A DNA stretch of 64,000 nt from Casuarina equisetifolia (lineage: Eukaryota; Streptophyta; Magnoliopsida; Fagales; Casuarinaceae). Shown piece by piece: positions 16,160-27,030 of the stretch. A program made the translations under genes and the position numbers. The number at the start of each line of letters is the position of its first letter. Within the stretch, counting starts at the first letter, position 1. The stretch lies in the NCBI GenBank assembly GCA_028551475.1, contig CM052360.1:15178501-15242500 (forward strand). Direction: 5' to 3'. The notes beneath the pieces are model-generated. The model did not search any database and was not told the DNA's origin. It was given only the letters and a program-made list of their open reading frames with translations.

Positions 16160-17689
16160 ACAAATCTTAAATTATTATGCAGCTATAATTCATAAGTGTT
16201 TCTATAATTCATAATCCATTAAAGGGGTTATGTAGCTAAATAGTGTGAACATAACTCCATAACATGTCCTAAAGTCTATATACATAATTGAAGAAGTAAC
16301 TAAATTTTGCTTTACACTTTTCCCCAACAAATACCATGTCATATAGAAAAATACAATTTAAAGTTTTTGTTTTTGGATAACTTGTCATGTATTTGTATAT
16401 ATCACAAAATTATATTACCTATAGTTCAAAACAAAAATCTACTACCTAAGCCACAAAATGACCATTGAAAAACTCTTAGAGTGTTGTAAATATTTGTTAC
16501 AATTTATAAGTCTTACTCCCCTACTTGATGAGATATTATCTCTTAGATCCTTCTTGAGCTTAAGTAAAACTTAAAATTAACTTTAATTAACCATTAAAAC
16601 TAGTAAAATGTAATTAACTTATTAGCTACTTGCCTATGTTCTAAATGTGAACTACACTAAAATCTAGGTAAGGAATACCAATAGTATATGGCATAGATTT
16701 CTTGTAAACTTATGCATATAGAAGGCTCTTAATGACACCCGTTTATAGTAGGTTTTGTCACCTTTTTACATTAGATTCCAATGCCTATTAAACTTATTTC
16801 CTTATATGTTAGGCATATCACAAAGTTTTAATATCAAAACTTAATAGCGTAGAATCTCATTAGTTTTCTAGCTACTTTCCAATTTAAATATGTATTAGAC
16901 TAGACCCATATAAGATGCTAACTTTTTATGGCATGTCCAATCTCATGTAAACTTTTGTATATAGCACACTTTTAACGACACCTTTATATGGTAGGTTTTA
17001 GTGGTTCTCTTTTTGATATCATTCACTAAATACTAATGTTTGTTAAACTTATTTTCCTTTATGATAGGCATGTTACCAAGATTTTTCAAAATCCAAAAGA
17101 ATACATAGAACAAATATCTTTTGAAGAAGTTCCAATATGTTGTCAAGGTCAAAAAATGTTTTTCTAGGTCTTTTATTTCCAATAGTGTAGGCAGTAGAGC
17201 ATGGTTTCATAAAATAAAATAATTTTTTTAAAAAAAATCTTAAATCAATGTTACCAAGTAAGATATCAATAACATGAAATATTGAAAGAAAAACTATTTT
17301 CTACCACTATCAAGAGATATGCATGTGGTCCATTATACTTTCAACCAAACTAGAAGACATCATAATGTCATAAATTTCAATATTGTTGCCAATCCTTGTA
17401 AAAGTCAATATATAGGTTTCATCAGTTTACCTGTTATCTTCCTTTTCACTTTCATCGTAGGTCTTTCAAGCAATCAAATGCAAAGCTCTTCATATGTGTC
17501 TCCCTTCATGTTATCTTTGACTTGTCTAATGAAGTTTAAGGTCAAAATAATATAATGATAATCTAAATGTTCCACCACATTTTATAAACCCACAGTACCA
17601 TTTATTAATGAATATGTATGTATATGTATATATGTATATATATACCATTTATTATGTAACAACAAAACAAAATGACATGTTATGTAAAA
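16160..17689. other. AT-rich noncoding DNA with a two-unit tandem duplication
   Basis: No gene was recognised. Two related blocks of about 245 bases stand side by side, roughly 16610-16850 and 16851-17090. They share in order TAGCTACTT, TATGGCAT, TCTTGTAAACTT, TTAACGACACC-like, TAGGTTTT and ATGTTAGGCAT-like words. They are well diverged, so the duplication is old. A (TATG/TATA)n patch lies near 17610-17645, just before the LINE. Confidence 0.6.
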
Positions 17690-18884
17690 TCCTAACTTGG
17701 GAAAAAGTGTAGTAAGCCTTTGAAAACCTTGATCCTAATAATGCACCAGGTCTAGATGGTTTCAGAAGTCACTTCTTTAAAGCTACTCAGGAGGAGGTTA
17801 AAGTAGATTTATATGAGGCAATTGTTGATTTCTTTAGAGGGGTCATATTCCAAGAAGTACAATTGCAATAGTTTTAGTATTGATTCCCACAATTGTCAAA
17901 CAAGTAGCTTTTCAAATATCAGATTGATTAGCTTATGCACTTACAAATATAAGTTTTTAGTGAAACTTCTTAATGATAGGCTAACTAGGATTCTTCCTTA
18001 AGTAATATCCCCAAAAAAAATTGGTTTTGTAAAGGATAAATCCATACAAGAAAACATTACTTTGGCTCAGGAGATGATTCATGAGATTAACAAGATTATA
18101 CCAAAGGGTAATGTGGTTATTGAAACAAACATGTCAAAAGCCTATGATAGGTTGGAATGATACTTTTTATTAAAAGCTATGCAAAGATTTGGATTCTCAT
18201 AGGAATGAATCGATATGATGTACCACTACATTTTGAATAACTAGTTTTCTATATAGATGCAGGGTAAGAAGACATTTTGTCACCAAGCATGTTCATACTT
18301 GCAAGTTAAGGATATTAGGAGGAATAAAGGTACAAATGACTTTGGGTGTGTCTCTCATTTATTATATGTGGATGATATGATAACATAAATGATCAATTTT
18401 GAATTTTATGGATTTTTTGAAGGAATGTGAACGTTATAGTGGATAGAAAGTAAATGAAGCATAGATAAAGTAAATGTAACTTTTTATTGGCCAAGAAGGC
18501 ACTACCTCACATAAAACACCATTTTCTCTCACTAAACTATGAATGAAGTATTTAGGAGTTATGTTTTTCAAAGGAGGATCATAAAGGAGATATTTTGATG
18601 AACTTATAAAGAAGATTAGTGGTTGAATCTCCAATTTGAAGAATCATTTTTTTCCTATGACAGAAAGCTAATGCTAATTAAAAGTCTTCTCTCTTCCATT
18701 TCTATTCACTATTTATTGGTGACCAAAGCTCTGAAAATATTGTTGCAAGAGATTAAAAAAGGATATGTACGAATTTGTATGGAGCCATATGGGGGAGCAT
18801 AAAGCACACTAGGTAAGGTGGGATAAAGCATGTCGGCCTTATGGATAAAGGTGAGTTGGGAATAAGAGATATGGCCATGGTTGT
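17690..18884 (+). pseudogene. LINE reverse-transcriptase remnant
   Basis: Translation in shifting frames gives the plant LINE RT signature blocks in order. APGLDGFRSHFFKATQ lies at about 17740 (family APGPDGF..FFK). RLISLCTYKYKFLVKLLNDR follows at about 17915, then KIGFVKDKSIQENITLAQEM at about 18015. MSKAYDRLE is at about 18130, and the catalytic YVDD at about 18367-18378. The fragment closes with KGELGIRDMAM, the family GGLGIRDL block, immediately before the first LTR insertion. Several stops and frame changes disrupt it. Confidence 0.85.
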
Positions 18885-20255
18885 TGATAACTCTATTTTT
18901 ATAGAGTTATTTTACCTAATTTAAATAATAAATTCTCTAATGTTTGTGAGAAAATATTTGAATTCCTCTTTATTTACTTAAATTTGTCTTGTTTATGTAG
19001 CATAAGGAGGCATGAAGAAAAAGAACAAGTATGGAGAACCTGGTACTTATTATATGGCAGAAGATGGTCAAATTATCAAGGTGAAGGAAATCAAGATGGG
19101 CTTGGGCTTGGGCTTTGGATAATTGTTATTAGATTTTTATTGTTATTATTTTTTTTAAATAATTAGAAAACCTAGTCCTATTAGGAGTCCAAAGCCTAAT
19201 TAATATAGAAGTCTAAAACCCAATTGTATTGGGAATCCAAAACCCAATGCTATTAGGATAAGGAGAAAGTTCTAGATCCCATACCCTATATAAAGGGGAA
19301 GCAAGAGAAAAAAAGTTGTCGCTGAAACCAAGGAGGAAATTGAGCTCAACTCAAGAGAGAGGCCAAGAATTCAAGATTCAACTCAAGAGAGAGGCCAAGA
19401 ATTCAAGATTTCTTGAAGAGAAGACAAAAAGGGTGACAGACTTCTTGTTCTTGGATTCAAGATGCCTTCTTTGTTTCTTATTATTGTTCTTCCTCATTAT
19501 TTCATTATGTTCTAAACTTCTTTTGTTAGAGCGAAGATGTAGCCTAACTATGATGATGTGAATCCTATAAGTTTTTATGTTTTGCAAGATAGTTTATTTA
19601 TGTGAGTTATATATTATTATGCTTAATGCTTTTAAGTGATTGGCCACCACTTGAATGATTTGATGTGCATGTTAGAGACTGAAAGGTAATAATATGCAAT
19701 TGCTTCTTATAATATATAACCATGAATTAAATATGGATAGACATATACCATGTTATTTGTGTGGCTTTTGGTGATAAGATGATCGAAAGATTTATTGTAA
19801 ACCATGAATATTCATAGATCCTAATGCATTTGGTTTGTTTCAATTCACATATAGAGATATAGTGAATTAATGAACTAAATAGGTTTACTATACCTAGACA
19901 TAGGATAGTAAATAAATTAGGAAATTCCACCATCACATAGATAATATCATTCTTGCAGGCATAAACTATGGAAATTCATATCTAGTAGTTATGGTGAAAT
20001 CGGAAGCTCTAACATGTGTCTCATCTTGATTTTTCTTACTTGGATCCATTTTTAATTAGTATTGAGTTTTCTTTTTAGAAATTTTAAATTTTAATTCATC
20101 TTCAACAATATTTTGATTTGCTAGATAAATTTTAGGATTAATTCATCATTAGTACTTAATTAGTTCAGTATTCACCAATCTTCGTGGGACGATACTTTTC
20201 TCATCATTATATTACTTGTTCGACATGTTCACTTGCATCTAAAATTCACCGAACA
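18885..20255. mobile_element. Solo LTR-like insertion inside the LINE, about 1.37 kb
   Basis: The LINE reading breaks off after KGELGIRDMAM and resumes as ESLLVKMAWNYIKGDSLW, so 1371 bases are foreign. The insert starts TGATAACTC and ends CACCGAACA, with LTR-like TG and CA ends. It is flanked by GTTGT on the left and GTTAT on the right, a near-perfect five-base duplication. A TATA-like CCTATATAAAGG at about 19287 and a GTGGGACGAT word near the 3' end suit a plant LTR, perhaps Ty3/gypsy. A 31-base direct duplication lies at about 19347-19408. No internal region or second LTR is present. It is younger than the LINE. Confidence 0.65.
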
Positions 20256-20439
20256 GTTATGGAGAGCCTTTTGGTGAAGATGGCTTGGAATTATATCAAA
20301 GGAGATTCCTTGTGGGCATAATTCATGTGAAAGAAGTATGGAGATTTAGTAGAAGTTTGTCACCAACTAAGAAATGTCCAAACCTCAAATTGTTATGGTG
20401 CTATTAAAACTCACATTCGTTTGTTTTGCAACATAGCAA

Positions 20440-22075
20440 TGTTGGAAAATAAGGATTTTGTTTGTGGCAAAATTTATCTATGAATATATTTGTTGAAATA
20501 TGTTTTTCATAAGTGCAAAAAAAAATCATAGAAGTAAAAGGTGTACAAATTATAATATCAATTAATGATATTATAAAGTAACCAGATTCTTACATTTCTT
20601 GATATAATGTCACTATATAGTGCTTTTAAGAAATGATTTATTTAATTTCATTATATAATGTCTTGAGAACAAGGCTTACCAAATTGAAATTAAATATGTC
20701 ATACATTGTGATTAAGAAAAAATGATACTTACTTTTGCTTTGATGAAGGCTAAAATATATGGCTCTATTTTTGGAACAAACCTTAGTTCTATTAAGAACT
20801 TATATTATATCATTCTTGGATTGATATTGTATTCTTGGCCTGGTTGTATTCTTGACCTGTCTCTATTCTCGACCTAGCTATGTTCTCGGCCTATCTCATG
20901 ACCCGTTTATCTATCCAGTAGATAAGTGAGCTTGGCTGGTGATGAAACTCACTGTTTCACTTAAACACCATCTCACCTATTCGCATGATGCCCTAAGAGC
21001 ATATTATCGATGACTGCCGAAATGAGAAAGAGAAAGAGTGATGGAGGAACGGCGCTACTGGTGACCAAATCCTCAACGACTGATGTTAGAACAGTCTAAT
21101 CTGAGCTGGAGAAGGAAGATTTGAAGGCTGATTTACTATTCCAACAGGAAGATAGCTTCATCGTTGAGGTTTGAAAAGTCCGAAACCCTAGCTCTAATTT
21201 TTCTATTTAAGAAGAGCTATTCTATGGAGAAGGGGTCAACACTTACAACTATCTAAAGTTCGCTTTGAGTGAATAATCAACTATTGAGCTCATCTTTTGA
21301 TCATTTAATCTTCTTAACTTTTGGTGAAGTACAAGCCTTGTGGTGATATTATGATTAAACACTTATTCATTTGTTTATATCATCGATTGGATCTTATATC
21401 ACTCTGTTTATGTGCTGATTTCATTAAAAATACTTATTACACATAAACATTGAAAGGAATCCAAAACCCTAATTTATTTCAATTTAGGGTTTTCGTGATA
21501 AGAGCTTAGAATTATTATATTTACATCAAATTAGCTCCTTTAGGTTACAGAATCCTATAACTCATCATATTATTTGGGATTTGTAATTGATTTATGATTT
21601 TTTAATCAAATTGTGTAACATTGTACAAGAAATTCCTTGAAGAGGAATTATTTGAGTTAGGGAGAACGTTTTCTCCTAACTTGGTTGAGTAAGGAGACTT
21701 CAATCAATTTGATTGAAAGAGAAGAGGGTAGACGTAGGACTTAAAGTGTGAGTGCCGAACCACCGTGGTAAATTTGGTGTCAATCTCTTTGCTTACTATT
21801 GATCTAACCTTTTTATAATATTTGTTGTCTTATATTTTATCAATTATATGTTCCTAATCTATTAGAATATTTGATACATATAAGTGTGACAATACTCTTG
21901 ATAACGTGTTGTTTGACTTGGAAGTAAAGCATCATATGTATTCAATTTATATTGATATTATTTGTATGACTTGTCCAGCATATTGAGTTGAGCATTTGTT
22001 AACATAATAGTTTTTTTTTTAATTGTTGGTTATAACAATTCAACCCCCCTTCTTGTTAAGCCATAAAACCCAACA
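20440..22075. mobile_element. Solo LTR-like insertion inside the LINE, about 1.64 kb, perfect five-base target duplication
   Basis: The insert begins TGTTGG and ends CCAACA, a six-base inverted terminal repeat typical of LTRs. It is flanked on both sides by AGCAA (20435-20439 and 22076-22080), a perfect five-base target duplication. LINE sequence lies on both sides. CAATTCAACCCCCCTTCTTG near the 3' end resembles a word seen in LTR regions of plant copia elements. No pol or gag coding and no partner LTR was seen, so it is best read as a solo LTR left by recombination. The clean target repeat suggests it is the younger of the two insertions. Confidence 0.75.
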
Positions 22076-22080
22076 AGCAA

Positions 22081-23400
22081 GTGGGAGGAAAATGGAATTT
22101 GGTCTTTTTGGAAAGATAAATGGCTAGATGAGATTCTACAACATCTATCTTGCCAAGATAGCTAAAGGAGTATTCTTGAGGCCTTGAAGGATTCAAAGTT
22201 TTTAGGAGCCACTTTAACCCAAACAAAAGGAGTAAGCCTACCAAAAAACCCTCACCAATGACCATGATAAAATGGCCTTTGAATTAACTTCTAATGGAAT
22301 GTTCTCTATAACGTCTAAATATGAAAACAAAATATCATATGGTGAGAAGAAAACTTGGAATAAGTTTATATGGAATAAGTATCTATCACCCAAGATTGGT
22401 TTCTTCTTATGGAGGGGGATGTATAATAGATTTCCAACAAATGACAAAATTTAAGGGCATGGCTTTTCTTTTGCCTCAAGATGTCTTTGTTGTTCTACAC
22501 CAAATTGCGAGACCATAGATTATCTTTTTTGCAAAGGAGAGTTGGTGACAGGTCTATAGAATCACTTGTGTCATATTTTGCATTTGTCAATTAAACAAGA
22601 CACATTATTTAACTTGGTTAAGAATTGGTTTCAAGAAGCCAGTATCTCCTCTGAGGAGGAATGTTGTTGGCATTGATTGGTTACTCAATTTTGTGGTGTA
22701 TTTGGCTAGTTAAAAATAATGTTGTTTTCTCTCATCAAGTATATTTTTTGCCAATGTTAATATGGTAAGTGCTCTCAGATTCATCATCTCCTGACTTCTT
22801 TTCCAAGTAGTATATTCCCCTTAATGAAAGATTGTACAAGACTAAACTAACTAAATATACCTATAGCCATTTTACACCTTCGTAAAGGTTGCATGGTACA
22901 TTGGCTATACTTTTCTCTAGGTTCTTTAAAGTTGAACACAAATGAATCATGTATAAATGGAGCTTGTGTAGAAGGAGGAGTAGTGCATGATTGGAAGGGA
23001 AGTGTTATTATAGTTTATGTTATTAATTTGAGGCAAGGAAACAATGTAAAACCTGAGGTTTTGGCTTTACTGGAAGGTCTTAAACTATGTCATCAATAAG
23101 GTTTAATAATATGGAAGATTGAAATTGATTCTCAATTCATGGTTTAATGCATTAAAAGGGCCTTTTTCAACTTCTTGAATTTAAAATATGAACTTCACCA
23201 GTGTTTGATTTATCTATCTTCAATTGTCAAGATATTTCATGTATTTTGGGAAGCTAATTTTCTTGTAGATGGTTTGGCTAACTTTGGTCATTTACTTCCA
23301 GGGCTCCACATCTTATTAACTACATTGGGATTTTTATCAAGGAATTGTAGGAAAATAGACTAGAAGAATCAATTAGGCCAAAAGCATTATAGGCCTCCTT
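22081..23400 (+). pseudogene. LINE zf-RVT and RNase H remnant
   Basis: After the second LTR the LINE resumes with WSFWKDKWLDE. It continues with a zf-RVT block, WNKFIWNKYLSPKIGFFLWR followed by NRFPTND (about 22355-22450), matching the family pattern W..iW....P.K...FlWr. An RNase H domain follows from about 22925: LKLNTNESCINGACVEGGVV, then PEVLALLEGLKLC, ending near a LVDGLANFG block. The first catalytic Asp of RNase H (usual NTDGS) is Asn here. Stops and frame changes confirm that it is non-functional. Confidence 0.8.
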
Positions 23401-23644
23401 AAGGTTCACAATTTTCAAAATTTTTTAAGTTTTATTTTATTTTTTTCATTATAAGGTTTTCTCATGTATTTTAATATTTTATTTTGAGTTGTATTTCTAT
23501 TCAAAGTTTGGGATGATGTATTCAAAGTCAAGTTCAATGCCCTACCATATGTAATTTCTTACATATACTTTGAGTCTTTGCTCAACATGTGCTACTCATA
23601 TCAATGACAAGGGTCTAATCTCTTTTTCTCAAAAAAAAAAAAAT

Positions 23645-25215
23645 CATTAAGGGGAATTTGTGGCCAAGACAAATCACCAAAAAATAAATATTAAAAAATA
23701 TGTAAATATGTAAATAAAATTTTGAATTAGAATGAATTAAGAAATAAAAAAGTGAGAAAAATAAAATTCACCATTTGAATTGGGGTTTTAGATATTGATG
23801 TAAGGGAATTTGTGGCAAAAACAAAGAACATTGTTCGAGATGGTGGAAATAATCAACCTCTAGCCAAAAAAATACAAGTACCTCCCTTTTTGCTCAAAAC
23901 GCATGATATTAATTGTGGGTTATCAAAGATCATAGAGCATAATGCAGTTTTGTTAAAAAGTAAATATATTAATAAAAATTAAATTAAAATTAAATTAAAA
24001 AAGAAAATGGGGAAAAAAATTCACCACCTAAATCAAAGGCTTTTAATATTGATGTAAGGCAAATGTGGCAAAAACAAAAAACCTTGTTTGGGATGACAAA
24101 AATACCAATACCTCTACTTTTGCTCAAAATATACCATATGAATAGAAGATCATGAAGGATGATGTGATTTTTTTATAAATAAATAAATAATATATATATA
24201 ATTAAAACAAAGAATTGGTTTAAAAAATAAGAAGATAGAAAAAAAAATAAAGTTCACCATTTGAATCAAGGGCCTTTAATATTGATATAGGACAATTTGT
24301 AACAAAAATGGAAAACCTTGTTTAAGATAGTGAAAACGTTGAGGTTGTTGCAAAAGAATATAAGTATCTCCACTTATACTTAAAGTGCACCATATCAATC
24401 GAAGGCCATCAAAGATCATGAAGGATGATGTGGTTTTGTTAAAAAAATTAACAAAAAATTACAAATTAGATATTAAATATTAAATATTAAATATATTATT
24501 AAAAAATAAAGAGTTACTTAAAAGTAAGAAAATAGGAAAAATAAAATTCACCATTTGAATCAAGGGCTTCAAATATTGTTATAGGGAAATTTGTGACAAA
24601 AATGGAGAGCCTTATTCAAGATGACAAAAACATTTGGTTTATTACAAAAAAAAATATGAGTACCTTCAATTTTGCTCAAAACACACAATATGAATCAGGG
24701 GTCATTAAGGATCATGGTAGACTATGCAACTTTGTTAAAAACTCAACAAAAAAATAAATTTAAAAGATAAAAAATAAAACAAAGAATTAATTAAAAAATT
24801 CACCACTTGAATCAAGTGCCTTAAATTTTGATGTGGGGGCAATTTGTGGTGAAAACAAAGAACATTTTTCAAGATGGTGAAATGTTCAAGTTGTAGCAAA
24901 AACATACAAGTACCTTTGTTTTTATTCAAAACAACCCATTTGAATTGGGGGCCATCGAGGATCATACAAGATGACATGGTTTTCTTAAAAAATGAAGAAA
25001 AAAATAGATATTAAAAATAAACTAAATCAATACATTAATAAAAAATGAAATTTGAAATTAATTAAAAAATGAGTAAATGAAAAAAAAAAAAAAACTAAGA
25101 TGTACCATTTGAATTAAGGACCTTCAATATTGTTGTAGGGTAATTTGTGACATAAATAGAGAACCTTGTTTGAGATGGTGGAAATACTCAACCTAATGCA
25201 AAAAAATACAAGTGC
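23645..25215. repeat. Second tandem array, about 6-7 diverged units of 230-300 bp
   Basis: Directly after the LINE poly(A) tail, a block starting TTCACCATTTGAATCAAGGGC recurs near 23768, 24020, 24253, 24548, 24799 and 25101, with a partial unit near 23645. Each unit continues through an ATATTGATGTAGGGAATTTG-like word, a run resembling GAGATGGTGGAAA, an ACAAGTACCTCC-like word and an A-rich spacer of variable length. The A-rich spacer accounts for the irregular 233-302 base period. No coding content was seen. Confidence 0.8.
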
Positions 25216-25239
25216 CTCCATTTTTACTCAAGTTCAAGA

Positions 25240-25849
25240 AGCCCAAGCTTAAAGGGCATCTTAGAGATTATTTAGAAATTCTAATTTATTTAGGATTTTC
25301 TTTATTATTCTTTAGTATTTTCTTTAAATTATTAGTCCTTAATTTTCTAGGATTTCTTTAATGTTAGAGATTATTTCTTTGTTTGAGTTTCCTTAATTGT
25401 TTGAAATCCTTATTTGTTTGACTTTCTTTAAATGTTTGAAATCCTAATTTGTTTGGATTTCCTTAATTGTTTGGAAATCCTAATTTGACTAGGTTTCCGT
25501 AGGGTTAGATTTAATTCCCTATTTAAAGCCTCATCATTTCAGTTGTAGGAGGAGCTTTTGTTTTTGGATGAAGAGAGAAAACCTCATGGTTTCTTTGAGT
25601 TGTTTTCTTTATCTAGTTTTTACCACAAATTGGTGGTGAAACACCTCTTTAACTGATGACATAGCCTTTAAGTCTTGGAGTCGTCACCTAGAATCTATCT
25701 TTTATTTAAGTTTTAGTTTTTTTTTTCCTCCTTTTCTCCCTACCTCAACCCATATTTTCTCACAAAAGCTCAAAAAATGATTTTCACATATCATCCCTAA
25801 CCTGAGCTCAATCAAGCTTGCCACCAGCTCGCATCAAGTGGTATCAAAG
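25240..25849 (+). mobile_element. LTR-like remnant ending in a copia-type primer-binding site
   Basis: TGGTATCAAAG at 25839-25849 closely matches the initiator-tRNA-Met primer-binding site of plant copia elements (usual TGGTATCAGAG). It lies two bases after a CA that could close an LTR. Upstream is a plausible LTR body with a TATA-like CCTATTTAAAGCC at about 25521 and degenerate repeats of a TTTGTTTGGATTTCCTTAATTG-type word of about 30 bases. The left boundary is unclear, and no second LTR or pol coding was found downstream, so this is a fragment. Confidence 0.45.
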
Positions 25850-27030
25850 AAAAAGTCCCAAAAACCTAAAAAACGACTACCCTTAACCCTATACAAGACT
25901 GGCTCAATCCCACTACTAAATCTGCATCACTTGACTATAATCTGCAAGCTCTAATCAGGAAGTCAGTGAATAATAGAGGTAAAGCGAAGTTGCTAAAAGT
26001 GTCAAAGAAAAGATTATTGGTGAAGGAGGAGATTCGTAGAAGGTGACTTATGATAATTTCTATTTGTTTCTGGAATGTCTTTACAAGAGTACGTGGCTCT
26101 TGTTAAATCAAGGAGGTTATTTCCGAGCGGGAAAGGATGTATGCAGTATAAAGAAAAAAGGACAAAGAAGAGAAAATGGGACTTGGAAGCTGAGAGCGGT
26201 AGAAGAAAACAGTTTACTTTAGTCTGAATCGATCTTACAAGTATCTTTATATGCTGAAAATGTTCAGTATTTTCATGGCATTTTGTTTTTTCAAAAAAAA
26301 TTGTTTTAATCTATTTAAGTATAAAGTTGGAAATTATTTAATAAATTTTCTAATAATAATCTAATGTTTTTGAAATATCTGAAATTATTTACAACCGGCT
26401 GTAAAATATTTATATTTATATTTATATTTGAAAACTTTTTTTTCTTAAAATAATTTTAAAGAAAAAATAAACTTTCTGACCAAGTACTAGAACCTATTAT
26501 CTAAGTAAATAAAATTCTGTTGTGGCCCATGATCTAGAAGTAAGTCGGATATTATTTATGAGACCCCAAATTCACCTCAAGGTTTTTACGATTATAACTG
26601 CCATTTAGGTATATAAGCTTTATAGAAAGAGAACTGTATGGTATTATGGCATTTCACAATCTCAACCTGACCTAGTTTTGGACAATTTAACAAAAATAGC
26701 ATGACAAATAGAGACAAAAGAAGCAATAAAACAAATGATAATCTCAAAACTGGACAAAGATGGACTTCATTGATAAATGCTCCTGGTTAATAAAGGATTA
26801 AAATCACTATGCTACATCATCATTCTAAGAAAGTATATAATTTCAAGATTACACTGTATCTACATCAATGATGCCTTCTCTTGATGATACGAATGATGTG
26901 GAAGATGCTTCATCTCATTCAGCCAATCATGGAATCTCTGCCAGAAATGACCTCCACATGGAATGTATGGCACACAAAATTAAAACAAATAGCATGTACA
27001 ATTTGTGGATACGGCCTCTAAATGCCAAGG
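25850..27030. other. AT-rich region downstream of the FAR1 gene, no gene recognised
   Basis: The first 300 bases continue from the primer-binding site without recognisable gag coding. The rest is AT-rich noncoding DNA, including the 3' flank of the minus-strand FAR1-family gene. The short plus-strand frame at 26868-27077 overlaps the FAR1 terminal exon on the other strand and is not believed to be a gene. Confidence 0.5.

Larger units (their letters stand above)
17690..23643 (+). mobile_element. Old 5'-truncated LINE (L1-type) with two nested LTR insertions
   Basis: A non-LTR retrotransposon copy lying on the plus strand. Three surviving pieces, 17690-18884, 20256-20439 and 22076-23643, encode reverse transcriptase, the RT-to-zinc-finger linker, and the zf-RVT and RNase H domains in the usual plant L1 order. 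Two foreign segments fill the gaps. The element ends in a 13-base poly(A) run at 23631-23643, preceded by a 3' end typical of plant LINEs (GACAAGGGTCTAATCTC). No endonuclease domain was found upstream, so the copy is probably 5' truncated near 17690. In-frame stops and shifts are frequent, so it is long dead. No target-site duplication could be established. Confidence 0.85.

Noticed and set aside
26100-26260. Possible LINE ORF2 start (a TGGAATGT word near CGTGGCTC)
   Set aside because: The match to the family WNVRGL start needs an internal gap and nothing downstream supports an endonuclease domain.
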